This document shows, in pieces, positions 1 to 8,620 of a DNA stretch of 64,000 nucleotides. A program made the position numbers and the translations under genes. The notes under the pieces are model-generated. The model did not search any database and was not told the origin of the DNA. It was given only the letters and a program-made list of their open reading frames with translations. Origin of the DNA: Anaerosporobacter faecicola (GTDB lineage: Bacteria > Bacillota > Clostridia > Lachnospirales > Lachnospiraceae). The number at the start of each line of letters is the position of its first letter. Position 1 is the first letter of the stretch. The DNA lies in contig NZ_JAAQRO010000022.1 of the NCBI RefSeq assembly GCF_012070565.1, positions 1 to 64,000 of the forward strand, written 5' to 3'.

Positions 1-191
1 AAAGAATAAGCTTTATTTTGTCTAGAACGCAATAATCCATTATCACCTTCTGCTTGGTAGCTTTTAACCCAGTTATCAATAGATGTTTTGTGCGTTATTT
101 CGTATTTTTTTGCTAGTGAGTATGCACTGCCTTCTCCAGATAGATACGCAGTAACAACCTTTTTCTTTAATTCATAACTATATTTTGCCAT
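1..191 (-). CDS. IS3-family transposase OrfA, N-terminal part
   Basis: ATG at 191 opens a frame that runs off the window edge, giving 63 residues. The protein begins MAKYSYELKKKVVTAYLSGE and contains the helix-turn-helix segment SAYSLAKKYEITHKTSIDNW followed by VKSYQAEGDNGLLRS. This is the usual pattern of the DNA-binding OrfA of IS3-family elements, which is joined to OrfB by programmed frameshifting to make the active transposase. The terminal inverted repeat just upstream supports the call. Whether the gene is intact cannot be seen. Confidence 0.85.
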   Translation of the reverse strand, partial: MAKYSYELKKKVVTAYLSGEGSAYSLAKKYEITHKTSIDNWVKSYQAEGDNGLLRSRQNKAYS

Positions 192-249
192 AAAAATACC
201 GATCTCCAATCATTAGATTTTTTAGGTCTAACTTTTGGGGGTCGGTACA
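1..249 (-). mobile_element. IS3-family insertion sequence, left end (partial)
   Basis: The window begins inside an insertion sequence. Its end lies at 249, where the minus strand starts with the terminal repeat TGTACCGACCCCCAAAAG, which has the TGTAC-GACCCC-AAAAGTTAGAC form I know from IS150-type IS3-family elements. The OrfA reading frame starts 58 bases inside this end. The other end and the OrfB transposase are outside the window, so completeness and the target duplication cannot be judged. Confidence 0.8.
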
Positions 250-311
250 CAGGCAGAGATTAAAATAGCTTTTTGAATTAGGGGCATTGAAGTCCTAAAG
301 TATATACATAA

Positions 312-761
312 TTAAATAAATATATCTGTTAACACATCAATTTCATCGCTTGTCAACTTCTCTGTTGCATAACGAGATGAACTCTTATATTTATCTAACC
401 AATTTTTGTCTCCATCTAAAACATCCTTCCATTTACTAGCTAATCCATGTTCAGTTATCAAAATACAATTTCTTACAAAAATATCCGCTCCCTCTCCTTT
501 TAATAAATGTTCTCTATCTTTGCTATCATATGCTTGTGCAAAATAACTTCCACATGGATGTTTAATCATTTTATCCCCTTTTTTATACAAATAGTACAAT
601 TCTATATCAAATCTATCAACAGCAATAAGTATTGAAAAATCTCTTCCTACCATAGCTGTTTTTAACTCAGATACTTTTACACATTTCAAATTGTGCTTTT
701 GACACAATTCTGTCATATATGTTGGTATCTCGTCATTAATCTTTGTCCATAAATTATCCAC
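312..761 (-). CDS. putative immunity protein of the adjacent toxin
   Basis: A small soluble protein of about 150 residues, acidic at its C-terminus, with no family I recognise. It follows the toxin gene without a gap: the toxin stop TGA at 767-769 overlaps GTG 768-770, and a second GTG at 761 has a better-placed GAGGTGA ribosome site, so 761 is my preferred start and 770 the alternative. A short orphan gene directly behind a polymorphic toxin usually encodes its cognate immunity protein; that role is inferred from position only. No signal peptide or membrane segment is seen, which fits a cytoplasmic inhibitor. Confidence 0.6.
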   Translation of the reverse strand: MDNLWTKINDEIPTYMTELCQKHNLKCVKVSELKTAMVGRDFSILIAVDRFDIELYYLYKKGDKMIKHPCGSYFAQAYDSKDREHLLKGEGADIFVRNCILITEHGLASKWKDVLDGDKNWLDKYKSSSRYATEKLTSDEIDVLTDIFI

Positions 762-766
762 TGTTA

Positions 767-2146
767 TCACCTCTTCCTAAACATAGTTTTCGTAACATTA
801 TCAAATGAATATCCATGTTTTCTCAAATATGTATATTCTCTACCAAATCCTGTAAGTTCTATTTTCCCTGTATACATATTTGTTCGAGTTAAGTTATCCC
901 ATGTAGGTTCTGTTGCAATTTTAAATATATCATTTCTTTCTACTGCATTACTTAACCATGGTTGATTATATTCATTCCAAAATTGATTAGGAGAAACATA
1001 TAATTCATCGGGCGTATTTAACAAATTAAAACTACCATCTTTTGGTCCAAAATCAAGAGATTTCACATTACCTAACTCGTCAAGAATTGCACCAGTATCA
1101 CTTCTATATGTCCCTAACACCGTCGTTGTCTTACCTGGTGTAGCTTCTATCACTAATCCATTTGAAGTAACGTAATCTAATTTAGTCTTATTTCCACCCT
1201 TACCAACAACATCATCACCAAAGTCATCAACCACATTATAACTATTCCTAACTTCCTCTGCAATATTAGCATTTCCAATTTTCTGCGAAATTTTCTGAAT
1301 AATACAATCTCCTAGTTGGAATAAACCTTGAACCATCAATACCATTTCCAATGTGAATTCCGTAAAATCGATTCCTTTCGTTAGTGCTATTGTGATCTTA
1401 TTGTTCGTATTTGCACCAATTTCTTTTGCGCACGTATCAATACTACTATAATATTCTGCTATTTCTTTATTTCCATTTTGAGATTCTTCATAAGCTCTCA
1501 TATTATTGTAAATACTGATTGGTAAATCAACGATCTTTTTGAGTAGCAATGCTTTGACTGCTAAAATTGCAACTCCCGCATAAGGAAGACTAACAAATAG
1601 TAATATTATTGCTCCTGCTTTTAACAATGGATTTATTATGTATTTCCCACCTTGATGTTCGTACCAATAATCAATTTTACCAGGTAATTCTCCTACTACC
1701 CAATTCACCGCATATGTTATATCCAGCAAAACATCATAGGCAAATTCCCCCGCTGTCTGCACTGCATTTGATAAAAAAGTAAAAACTCTGCTTCCAACAG
1801 ATTTATTTTTCTTTTTCTTCTTTGGGAAGCCTCCTTCCGATTGAAACAATTCCGCAACTCGTTGATCGACTGCTTTCGCACCATATTCCTCGTTTTCAAT
1901 AAATTGTTCTAGTTTCAAACCATACTCTTCATAGATATCTCTCTTATCATATAAGTGCATCATCTTTTTTGATACTTGCATTTTAGCTTCTGTTGTGTAG
2001 TTCGTATTCACTCCACTTAATGAGTCAATATTATTGATTATCTTCGTTTGTAATTTAAGAACGTAATCCTCTGCTGTACTAGCAACTTTTTTTGCATGTT
2101 TTGCTGCGTCATAGATTGAATCATAATTTAGTGCAATGCTAGCCAT
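767..2146 (-). CDS. polymorphic toxin, WXG/LXG-like N-terminus and RHS/Cdi-type C-terminal domain
   Basis: 459 residues. The first ~110 residues are helical with heptad-like spacing, as in WXG100/LXG proteins exported by type VII secretion. A lysine stretch (PKKKKKNK, ~108-115) follows, then hydrophobic segments around 175-205. The C-terminal ~120 residues contain VLGTYRSDTGAIL, a W-N-E-Y segment, IATEPTW and TGFGREYTYLRKHGYSFD. This order resembles the C-terminal domain I recall from many RHS and CdiA toxins (VLG-Y ... R-D-I-AT ... REI-YL-KGY); its biochemical activity is unknown to me. Start ATG 2146 has GGGAGG at good spacing. The immunity candidate follows directly. Confidence 0.6.
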   Translation of the reverse strand: MASIALNYDSIYDAAKHAKKVASTAEDYVLKLQTKIINNIDSLSGVNTNYTTEAKMQVSKKMMHLYDKRDIYEEYGLKLEQFIENEEYGAKAVDQRVAELFQSEGGFPKKKKKNKSVGSRVFTFLSNAVQTAGEFAYDVLLDITYAVNWVVGELPGKIDYWYEHQGGKYIINPLLKAGAIILLFVSLPYAGVAILAVKALLLKKIVDLPISIYNNMRAYEESQNGNKEIAEYYSSIDTCAKEIGANTNNKITIALTKGIDFTEFTLEMVLMVQGLFQLGDCIIQKISQKIGNANIAEEVRNSYNVVDDFGDDVVGKGGNKTKLDYVTSNGLVIEATPGKTTTVLGTYRSDTGAILDELGNVKSLDFGPKDGSFNLLNTPDELYVSPNQFWNEYNQPWLSNAVERNDIFKIATEPTWDNLTRTNMYTGKIELTGFGREYTYLRKHGYSFDNVTKTMFRKR

Positions 2147-2505
2147 GCTAGATATCCTCCCTTTTCATTGTTTGCCTGATGAGCTATTTTTCAATTACTT
2201 CGGTTATGGTAGCATATTTCTTACTAAAAATGTTGCATTCCTGACAGACAACATCAAATCCTGACAGATGACATTTTCTTTCTGTAAATTCGTATTAATT
2301 CTATCTATTATCTGTATAATATAAGGGGCACAACTACTTTTGCCCCTTATACATAAACTCAAACTTCGCAATTGCAGTTTTTAAACGAGCAGATGCTTGC
2401 TATAATCATCGTAAACGCACTCTCTCTTGGCTCCACACGTAACAGTGAGAAGTTTGTGTTAAAACTATAAAATCTACGTAATTATTCCGTGATCTATAAT
2501 TACAA
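2147..2505. other. intergenic region between toxin and GH2 terminator
   Basis: About 360 bases without a supported gene. It holds the toxin promoter region with the direct repeat at 2239-2268. Beyond ~2330 I see only AT-rich sequence without a credible ribosome site plus start. Confidence 0.5.
2239..2268 (-). promoter_or_regulatory. direct repeat upstream of the toxin gene, candidate activator site
   Basis: The 10-mer TCCTGACAGA (TCTGTCAGGA on the minus strand) occurs at 2239-2248 and again at 2259-2268, exactly 20 bp apart, about two helical turns. It lies ~95-120 bp before the toxin start, with a TATGCT-like -10 some 35-40 bp downstream. Paired direct repeats at this spacing upstream of a weak -10 are typical of LytTR-type activators of secreted-peptide and toxin genes; the binding protein is not identified. 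Confidence 0.45.
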
Positions 2506-2548
2506 AAGCAAATCCAATCAGAATTAGCTTCTCTGATTGGATTTGCTT
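2506..2548 (-). terminator. hairpin terminator of the GH2 gene
   Basis: A perfect 17-bp stem (2506-2522 with 2532-2548, arm TCTGATTGGATTTGCTT) with a 9-base loop lies 13 bases after the GH2 stop. On the minus strand it is followed by TTTTGTAATTAT, a short U-rich tail. Confidence 0.75.
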
Positions 2549-2561
2549 ACTAAATCATATT

Positions 2562-4253
2562 CTAAAAATAATTCCCATAAGAGTGAAATAAGTTCTTTAC
2601 TACTTCATAGCTTTGTTTCTTTCTTCTGTATTCATCTACAATTCCTTTATTATTCATAGTTCTTGGGCGTTTGTCAAACCACTCTTTACTTACTTTCACA
2701 TCACAAAATTGCCATATATACACACCACTGCAATCGTCGTATCCTAAGATTGCTTGTAGCTGTTTTTCCAAAGCTTCTGCTTGATATTCTTCCGTCCATT
2801 TGGAATTATATGCATCATGATATCCATAGATGGCACCTGCGCCAACCTCCGTGATTAAAAATGGTTTTCCTGCTCCTTCTGTCTCCTTCTGAACCCATTG
2901 ATACAAGTCATCCAGATACGCATCGACTGGTGTATCGTGATACCACAATGGATAGATATTGTAGGAAACCACCTCCGGCAGTCCAAAACATATATCTGTC
3001 TTGAATTTGAAGCTTGCAAAAGAACGGGGACGCGACGGATCTAGCTCCTTAATAAGAGCAAACTGTTTTGCATAACAATCCTTTCCATACTCACTGTCAC
3101 TTGCACATTCATTCAGAATTCCCCATATATAGATACTTGGGTGGTTATAATGCAAGGGAATCATCTCGCGGATCACATTCTCCGCCTGAGGTTCAAAATT
3201 CGGATTTTGCATATCTTCTAAACTTAATCCTCTTGCATGATTCTCTTCCCATACAAGAATTCCTTCTTCATCACACAGATCAAGAAATACCTCATCATTT
3301 GGATAATGAGATGTTCTTACGGAATTGCATCCCATATCCTTGATAATCTGCAAATCTGCTGCCATTGCTGCATAAGGTAATGCGCAAGTAAACTGTGGAT
3401 GATCCTCATGTCTACATACCCCTTTGATACGTAGAGCCTTATTATTAAGTAAAATCTTCTTACCTTCTATTGCAATCTGGCGAAAACCAAATCGATCAAT
3501 ATAATCATCAATGGCAACCCCTTGTTCATACAAGTTTGATGTGATGTAATACAATTCGGGTTCTTCTGGGCACCACTCCACCACATCCTTGCATGCCATA
3601 CTCTCACTAATTACAAGCTCTTCCTTTGGTTCAACAACAATCCCTTGTTTGCTCCATTTTTCTTTCTTCAACCCTTTTCCAGAAAGAATGGTATCCAGAT
3701 CAATCACATGCTTTTCATCACTAACATTCACAAGACACACCTGCACTTGTGCATTCCAACCATTTTCAGTTTTGCACGGTGTGACCAGAATGTTCTTAAT
3801 ATAGACATCTTCTATGGTTTCTAACACAACCGGTCTTCCAATTCCACCATAGGACATATAATCATTCGGTATATGTAGCGCACTCTTCTCTGAAAAGCTG
3901 TTATCCGCTAGGATTTCTAAGATATGTTCCCCCTTTGGAAGATCTTTCACAATTGTTGCAAAACTCGTATAAGCATTGTAATGCTCTGCAATCTTCTTCC
4001 CATCAAGATATACCGTAGCAGTATGACATACTCCCTTACATTCCAGCCTGATGTTTCCTTCTGCTTCAAAAGTTGTGGTGTAGATCCCTTTTCCTCTATA
4101 TCCTGCATATCCTGGATAACCTTCCCAACAACTTGGTGTTGCAACCTTTAAAACCTGATTCGCATGTTCCCCTTCACATGCTTTAAACTCCCAAAGCCGC
4201 TCTGTGAGTTCCCTTCCTTTTCTTACCCGATGCATGTCAAATGTTCTTATCAT
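2562..4253 (-). CDS. glycoside hydrolase family 2 (beta-galactosidase/glucuronidase type)
   Basis: 563 residues from ATG 4253, which has GGAGG 8 bases upstream; an in-frame TTG at 4268 has none. Domain order is a GH2 sugar-binding jelly roll (~40-150, with YRGKGIYTTTF and GGIGRPVVLE), an immunoglobulin-like domain (~150-260), then a TIM barrel. The acid/base is in WGILNECAS (Glu ~382) and the nucleophile in LITEVGAG (Glu ~469); RTSHYPND is the usual GH2 active-site loop. No signal peptide, so it is cytoplasmic and acts on imported oligosaccharides or glycosides. It is shorter than LacZ and nearer GusA in length. The divergent AraC regulator is the probable regulator; exact substrate is open. 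Confidence 0.88.
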   Translation of the reverse strand: MIRTFDMHRVRKGRELTERLWEFKACEGEHANQVLKVATPSCWEGYPGYAGYRGKGIYTTTFEAEGNIRLECKGVCHTATVYLDGKKIAEHYNAYTSFATIVKDLPKGEHILEILADNSFSEKSALHIPNDYMSYGGIGRPVVLETIEDVYIKNILVTPCKTENGWNAQVQVCLVNVSDEKHVIDLDTILSGKGLKKEKWSKQGIVVEPKEELVISESMACKDVVEWCPEEPELYYITSNLYEQGVAIDDYIDRFGFRQIAIEGKKILLNNKALRIKGVCRHEDHPQFTCALPYAAMAADLQIIKDMGCNSVRTSHYPNDEVFLDLCDEEGILVWEENHARGLSLEDMQNPNFEPQAENVIREMIPLHYNHPSIYIWGILNECASDSEYGKDCYAKQFALIKELDPSRPRSFASFKFKTDICFGLPEVVSYNIYPLWYHDTPVDAYLDDLYQWVQKETEGAGKPFLITEVGAGAIYGYHDAYNSKWTEEYQAEALEKQLQAILGYDDCSGVYIWQFCDVKVSKEWFDKRPRTMNNKGIVDEYRRKKQSYEVVKNLFHSYGNYF

Positions 4254-4395
4254 CCTTACTACCTCCAAAATGACTTTTTGTTATGTACCTTTTATCAATA
4301 CAATAAGTATACACCCCTTGTTTCATGCTTTACAATGCATTATACTATTACATAATTGATCAATTCTCATATTATTCAAAGTTTAAGGAGGCCAT

Positions 4396-5163
4396 ATGAT
4401 ACAAATCACAAACATCGGAAAAGACGCCTATCATGATTCTACCTATAGTGTAAATAGACCCAATGGTCACCCTTCTTACCTGCTTTTACTTGTAAAGACA
4501 CCTTGCGTATTCTTAATCGAAGAGGAATGGGTCCCTATTACAGAAGGCACTGCATTTTTATTCAAGCCCTATCAGCAGCATCGTTACTATGCAAAAGGCA
4601 GTTGCTATATTGATGATTGGGCACATATCACTTCCTCACAGCCTTTACTGAATGAACATTTTCCCTTTGGCAAGCCTATCGTTCTACATAACCAAATGGA
4701 CTACTATAATCTGTTCCATGTAATCTACAATGAGTATTTTTCCAAAACCTCTCATCATAACATGATTATGAACAATCTTATTCATGCCTTACTTGATAAG
4801 CTTTTAGATGAATGCGATTCCATTGCATATCCCGATCTATACTATAAGTTTCTTACACTTCGAGAGCAAATGCTCCGTTCTCCCGAAAAGCAATGGACTG
4901 TACCAAGGCTTGCACATGAACTGAACATCACGGCAGGGTATTTCCATTCCTTATATAAACGGTACTTTAACAGATCCTGTATGAATGATCTCATTGAACA
5001 ACGAATCAAGAATGCAACTGAACTACTCATATCAACCAATCTATCCATTGAAGAGATTGCTTTCCAATGTGGCTATCGTCATACGGAACACTTCATTCGA
5101 CAATTTAATGCGCACATGAAGATGTCACCGAATAGATTTAGAAAAGAAATAAGCGCACGGTAA
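4396..5163 (+). CDS. AraC-family transcriptional regulator
   Basis: 255 residues with an excellent AAGGAGG site before ATG 4396. The N-terminal half is a cupin-like ligand-binding domain (FLFKPYQQHRYYA, typical of sugar-responsive AraC proteins). The C-terminal ~100 residues hold two helix-turn-helix motifs, ending FQCGYRHTEHFIRQFNAHMKMSPNRFR. It is divergent from the GH2 glycosidase with only ~140 bp between starts, so it most likely activates that gene in response to the glycoside; this is inferred from position. Confidence 0.88.
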   Translation: MIQITNIGKDAYHDSTYSVNRPNGHPSYLLLLVKTPCVFLIEEEWVPITEGTAFLFKPYQQHRYYAKGSCYIDDWAHITSSQPLLNEHFPFGKPIVLHNQMDYYNLFHVIYNEYFSKTSHHNMIMNNLIHALLDKLLDECDSIAYPDLYYKFLTLREQMLRSPEKQWTVPRLAHELNITAGYFHSLYKRYFNRSCMNDLIEQRIKNATELLISTNLSIEEIAFQCGYRHTEHFIRQFNAHMKMSPNRFRKEISAR

Positions 5164-5268
5164 GGTGCGCTACTAACGTTTCAAAATCCTCTTATGCTGA
5201 TAGGCAATGGGTTCCAAACAACTTTGAACCACAATTGGTCAGTTCCTCTTCTTCATAACCACCACATA

Positions 5269-6327
5269 TTAGCGTGCACTACTTACTCTCATTTCTTGAT
5301 CAATAAGATGCAGATTCAGCTCCCCAAGTTGATCCAGTGATACAACTTCCTGTAGATAGTAGATTCCATTCTCATAAGATGTGATATTCCTCGCAACATA
5401 GGCAGCAACTGCTCCTGTTAATTGACGATTCTCAAAACCATGTATGGATACCTCTCGTCTATACAGACTTCCTGCTTTTTGTCCTGTAACGACAACGTGA
5501 GAAATATACTCTGCCGTGCCAATATGCATCTTCTGGGCTAATTTCATTAAACTGGTTGTTGATTTGATAAGACGCGTAACGTGTTTCTCACTTCCACATA
5601 AAACCTTTGATAGAATCCCCCATCGCTGCATAGTCACCACCAATCTGGTGATCCAATTTACATCATAACTGAACCAAGAATGAACGGTTGCCCCCTTATG
5701 AAATGATTCCATGATTGGCGCATCTGCTAGATGGATATTCGTAAAGATCTGTACTTTCCTGCCTTTCTGTCTTGGTATTTGAATCTTTGCTTTGTTCATA
5801 AATGCTCTCCGTCCCTCTTGTTTCAACCCAAGCTGATGAAACAACCATTGAATTGCATTAGCACCATGATCCTCACCGGTCCCAAGCATTAAGTAACTAT
5901 CAATCGTATTAATCGATGTAAACCCTTCTACCGCTTTCTCACACAACAGATTGCTGATCCCTGGTGCAATTCCAACACCTAGTATGACATGAATTCCCGC
6001 ATGTTCTGCCTCTTGTTTATGTACCATTAATCTGTCCAAAATTGTAGATGTGGGAGAAATATCAATATAATGGATCTTCCGTTTGATACACTGAAGAAAA
6101 ACTTCTTCATTATTGCTTTCCACACACATCACAATGGTATCAACACCAGCAAAATCACGATCTGCTAGTTTTGAGGTATCAATTGCCCTTGCTTCTCCCT
6201 TGATTTTCTCCTTCTTTATAAACTGTTCCGCCTTCTGCAAACTTCTACCGGCCACTATGACAGAACTTAATGCTTTGGAGACAATGCTCCCCACCTGTCC
6301 ATAGCCACCAATCACCATATTACTCAT
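5269..6327 (-). CDS. saccharopine dehydrogenase-like NAD(P)-binding oxidoreductase
   Basis: 352 residues. The N-terminus MSNMVIGGYGQVGSIVSKAL is a Rossmann dinucleotide-binding loop (GGYGQVG), and ~70-130 (VDTIVMCVESNN, HYIDISPTS, GVGIAPGISNLL) matches the saccharopine dehydrogenase/homospermidine synthase fold. The true substrate cannot be read from sequence; many such proteins are not lysine-pathway enzymes. ATG 6327 has GGAGAG upstream. It lies ~100 bp behind the EFR1 ferredoxin gene on the same strand, so co-transcription and an electron-transfer link are possible. Confidence 0.78.
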   Translation of the reverse strand: MSNMVIGGYGQVGSIVSKALSSVIVAGRSLQKAEQFIKKEKIKGEARAIDTSKLADRDFAGVDTIVMCVESNNEEVFLQCIKRKIHYIDISPTSTILDRLMVHKQEAEHAGIHVILGVGIAPGISNLLCEKAVEGFTSINTIDSYLMLGTGEDHGANAIQWLFHQLGLKQEGRRAFMNKAKIQIPRQKGRKVQIFTNIHLADAPIMESFHKGATVHSWFSYDVNWITRLVVTMQRWGILSKVLCGSEKHVTRLIKSTTSLMKLAQKMHIGTAEYISHVVVTGQKAGSLYRREVSIHGFENRQLTGAVAAYVARNITSYENGIYYLQEVVSLDQLGELNLHLIDQEMRVSSAR

Positions 6328-6426
6328 ATTATGATTCTCTCCTATCTCATCTATTATCTCATTTTCGCGTTTGTTTTATTTTATCCTTATTACAAACTGG
6401 TTAGGATTTCAAACATAGTCTACTTG

Positions 6427-7251
6427 TTATTTCTGATTTCCTATATTCCCCTTCACCAAATCCACAAGGGATATCTCTCTATGGTGGTAATGTTTTCTTG
6501 ACTTTGCTTTGTGCCGATAATCAATAGAATGGGTAGGGCACCATTGTACACATGCCATACATTGTTGACAATGGTTTGAGAAATCTGGTCGTTTATCCAC
6601 AATTTGAATATTCTGTACAGGACAGATTTTGGCACAGGTACCACAACCATTGCATGTATTTGCCACATCATAGTGCTGACCAATGTCCGAGAAAGATGCC
6701 ATTGCTTTTTGTAAACTTGGCTCCCATATCTTACTGTAGAGTATGCCTGACTTCTTTAATACCGATACGGTATGCTTTTCTATATCCTTAACGATTCGGT
6801 CAATCTTTCGATCTGCCATATGTAATACGATTTTCTGATATAATTTTGGAAATGCATTATAAGACAATATGTAGTTTCCCGGAAACATAACCATATATTC
6901 GCCCGCAACCATTTGTCCCGTAGCTTCAATACACGTCCTCATATCCTCTGTTGCATGTCCTCGATTTCCACCACACCCTACAATTGTAATGATTTCTTTC
7001 GTAGAACCATAGGAAATGTCCCTTAAAACCTCAGCCACATATGGCGGAATATGGGAATAATACGCTGGAGCGCAGTATATGATTCGATCATATTCCTGTA
7101 CAATGTCTGCTACTTCCTTTAGTTTATGAAATGGGTAGATATCCACATTTTCCATCTGCTCCTGTATTCTTTTTGCAACATACATATTATTTCCGGTTCC
7201 GGTAAAATAAAATATTACTGTTTTTTTCTCTGTTTTCTTCTCTGCCTTCAT
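6427..7251 (-). CDS. EFR1-type flavodoxin/ferredoxin fusion protein
   Basis: 274 residues from ATG 7251 (AAGGAG at good spacing); the longer frame to 7284 has no ribosome site. A flavodoxin-like domain comes first (IFYFTGTGNNMYVAKRI, FMN phosphate loop; CAPAYYSHIPP; VGCGGNRGHA). Two 4Fe-4S clusters follow at the C-terminus: CNGCGTCAKICP and CQQCMACVQWCP. Such proteins shuttle electrons from reduced flavin or ferredoxin in anaerobes. An ArsR repressor lies upstream, and a palindrome related to the one at the arsR promoter lies just before this start, suggesting control by that repressor. Confidence 0.88.
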   Translation of the reverse strand: MKAEKKTEKKTVIFYFTGTGNNMYVAKRIQEQMENVDIYPFHKLKEVADIVQEYDRIIYCAPAYYSHIPPYVAEVLRDISYGSTKEIITIVGCGGNRGHATEDMRTCIEATGQMVAGEYMVMFPGNYILSYNAFPKLYQKIVLHMADRKIDRIVKDIEKHTVSVLKKSGILYSKIWEPSLQKAMASFSDIGQHYDVANTCNGCGTCAKICPVQNIQIVDKRPDFSNHCQQCMACVQWCPTHSIDYRHKAKSRKHYHHREISLVDLVKGNIGNQK

Positions 7252-7288
7252 TTCTATTCTCCTTATTCCTATACTCCATTTCACTTTT

Positions 7289-7312
7289 ACATTTCGACAT
7301 CTATCGAAGTGT
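7289..7312. promoter_or_regulatory. candidate ArsR operator before the EFR1 gene
   Basis: An inverted repeat ACATTTCGA-CATCTA-TCGAAGTGT with one mismatch pair; the inner TTCGA-N6-TCGAA at 7293-7308 is perfect. It sits 38-61 bases before the EFR1 start. The same half-site and 6-base spacer occur at 7649-7664 in front of the arsR gene, so both are likely bound by that repressor. Confidence 0.6.
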
Positions 7313-7348
7313 ATGTTAAAAAATAAAGAAACTGTATGTACAATTTCT

Positions 7349-7636
7349 TTATTTCACATGTAGTTCCTCTCGTAACGCATTAACTGTTTCGTAATTCACC
7401 TTAGCTACTAAATATTTACCGTCCTTCATTGTCTCGATCAAACCTGCATTGACCAACTCTTTCAGATGATGAGAAATGGTTGGTGCTCCAATACACAATT
7501 TATCCATGATTGCTGAAACTAAACAAGGACAGGAATCAAAGGATTTTTCCTCACTTTCTAAAATACTATGAAAAATCTCCAATCGATTCTCATTAGACAA
7601 GGCTTTATGAATATTCGCTAACTGTTTTGTTGTCAT
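7349..7636 (-). CDS. ArsR-family transcriptional repressor
   Basis: 95 residues from ATG 7636 (GAGG six bases upstream). It has the winged-helix pattern HKALSNENRLEIFHSIL ... IGAPTISHHLKELVNAGLI and a tail of short beta strands. The segment SCPCLVSAIMDKLCIG has cysteines near the first DNA-binding helix that could act as a metal- or redox-sensing pair, but this is not the classical ELCVCDL motif. It probably represses itself and the EFR1 gene downstream through the TTCGA palindromes at 7289-7312 and 7649-7664. Confidence 0.85.
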   Translation of the reverse strand: MTTKQLANIHKALSNENRLEIFHSILESEEKSFDSCPCLVSAIMDKLCIGAPTISHHLKELVNAGLIETMKDGKYLVAKVNYETVNALREELHVK

Positions 7637-7648
7637 AACCAACCTCAC

Positions 7649-7702
7649 TTTGATACTTATCGAATTATCATAACAATAACACATCTCATATTGAACTGTC
7701 AA
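7649..7702 (-). promoter_or_regulatory. arsR promoter with operator
   Basis: A consensus -35 TTGACA lies at 7697-7702 on the minus strand, followed at 17-18 bases by a weak -10 (TTATTG or TATTGT). The palindrome TTTGA-TACTTA-TCGAA at 7649-7664 lies between this and the ribosome site. A repressor bound there would block early elongation, a common autoregulatory layout. Confidence 0.55.
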
Positions 7703-7782
7703 CTTTTTTGTATCTATGTTTGCTTCTAGATCTCAGATGGATTTTATCCACAACACCTTTGGCGGATTTCCATTTTATTTCG

Positions 7783-8430
7783 CTACGGTGCATTGGTTAT
7801 ATGCGTAGGTGCTCTCCATATTCTATGTATTACTTTTATTTCTGTCCCGACTAGAACCGCGGCTAAAATCGTTCCAATACCAACACTTCCTAACGTATGT
7901 AACAACAGTAGACAAGTGCACAGCGATATAATTACCATCGAGATATCAAAGGCCAACTTCACACTTGAGAATTTCTTTTTCGTAACTTGGGAAATGGCAA
8001 GCATTGCTCCTTCCCCCGCCAATGGAACAAAATCCGCTGGTACATATAGAAAGATTCCAAATGCAATTAGAACCGTGCTAAAGATCATCATGAGCAACTG
8101 AATCCCCATATTGTTTGGATCAGGCAAATATGTCACAAGATAGTTGCAAAACGTAGTAAAACTACCAAATAAAATTCCAACTGGAACCTGTAACAAGTTC
8201 TTTATTCGAAATGCTTTTCTCAATAATAGAATCTGAAGTAGCACCAATGCAATGTGGAATAAAATTGTTGCTCTCCCCATTTCAATCCCCCATACACAGG
8301 TCATCGTATAGGGAATGGAACTAACAGGAGACACACCCAGATTCGACTTAACCGAAATTGCAACTCCCATTGTCATAAGCAAAAACCCAAAAACATAATT
8401 CAACATTCTTATTAATAGCTTCTTTTTCAT
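7783..8430 (-). CDS. YczE/YitT-like integral membrane protein
   Basis: 215 residues from ATG 8430, placed by AAGGAGG six bases upstream. Five hydrophobic segments are visible (about 5-25, 45-70, 75-95, 105-130, 160-200). The N-terminal pattern MLNYVFGFLLMTMGVAISVK-NLGVSP-SS and the loop FVPLAGEGAMLA match the YczE/YyaS/YitT membrane family, whose transport role is not established. It is a single gene here; the ~145 bases to arsR hold the arsR promoter. Confidence 0.8.
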   Translation of the reverse strand: MKKKLLIRMLNYVFGFLLMTMGVAISVKSNLGVSPVSSIPYTMTCVWGIEMGRATILFHIALVLLQILLLRKAFRIKNLLQVPVGILFGSFTTFCNYLVTYLPDPNNMGIQLLMMIFSTVLIAFGIFLYVPADFVPLAGEGAMLAISQVTKKKFSSVKLAFDISMVIISLCTCLLLLHTLGSVGIGTILAAVLVGTEIKVIHRIWRAPTHITNAP

Positions 8431-8487
8431 TCGTTTCCTCCTTCGTATGCGTACCATTTATTTTATAACATCATTCTTAAAAATGCA

Positions 8488-8521
8488 AAAAACCTGTCCA
8501 TCTAATCACGAACAGGTTTTT
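8488..8521. terminator. bidirectional hairpin terminator
   Basis: A 10-bp stem AAAAACCTGT (8488-8497) with ACAGGTTTTT (8512-8521), loop 14 bases. On the minus strand it ends in a run of six T. It closes the helicase-Nudix-mini-ORF run. Confidence 0.8.
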
Positions 8522-8532
8522 CTTTGTTACAA

Positions 8533-8607
8533 TTATATACGTTTTACAGCAAGTCGTACTCCGAAATATGTAATGATAATTCCAAACTTTAGTCCCTTAA
8601 TTATCAT
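8533..8607 (-). CDS. 24-residue hydrophobic mini-protein
   Basis: A tiny frame, ATG 8607 to TAA 8533, coding MIIKGLKFGIIITYFGVRLA plus VKRI. It begins 13 bases after the Nudix stop, with AGAGG seven bases upstream of its ATG, and its stop lies 11 bases before the terminator at 8488-8521. The peptide is hydrophobic and basic, like a single-span membrane peptide. No family is recognised. The ribosome site and tight packing argue for translation, but length alone makes chance possible. Confidence 0.4.
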   Translation of the reverse strand: MIIKGLKFGIIITYFGVRLAVKRI

Positions 8608-8620
8608 TGTTAATCCTCTC

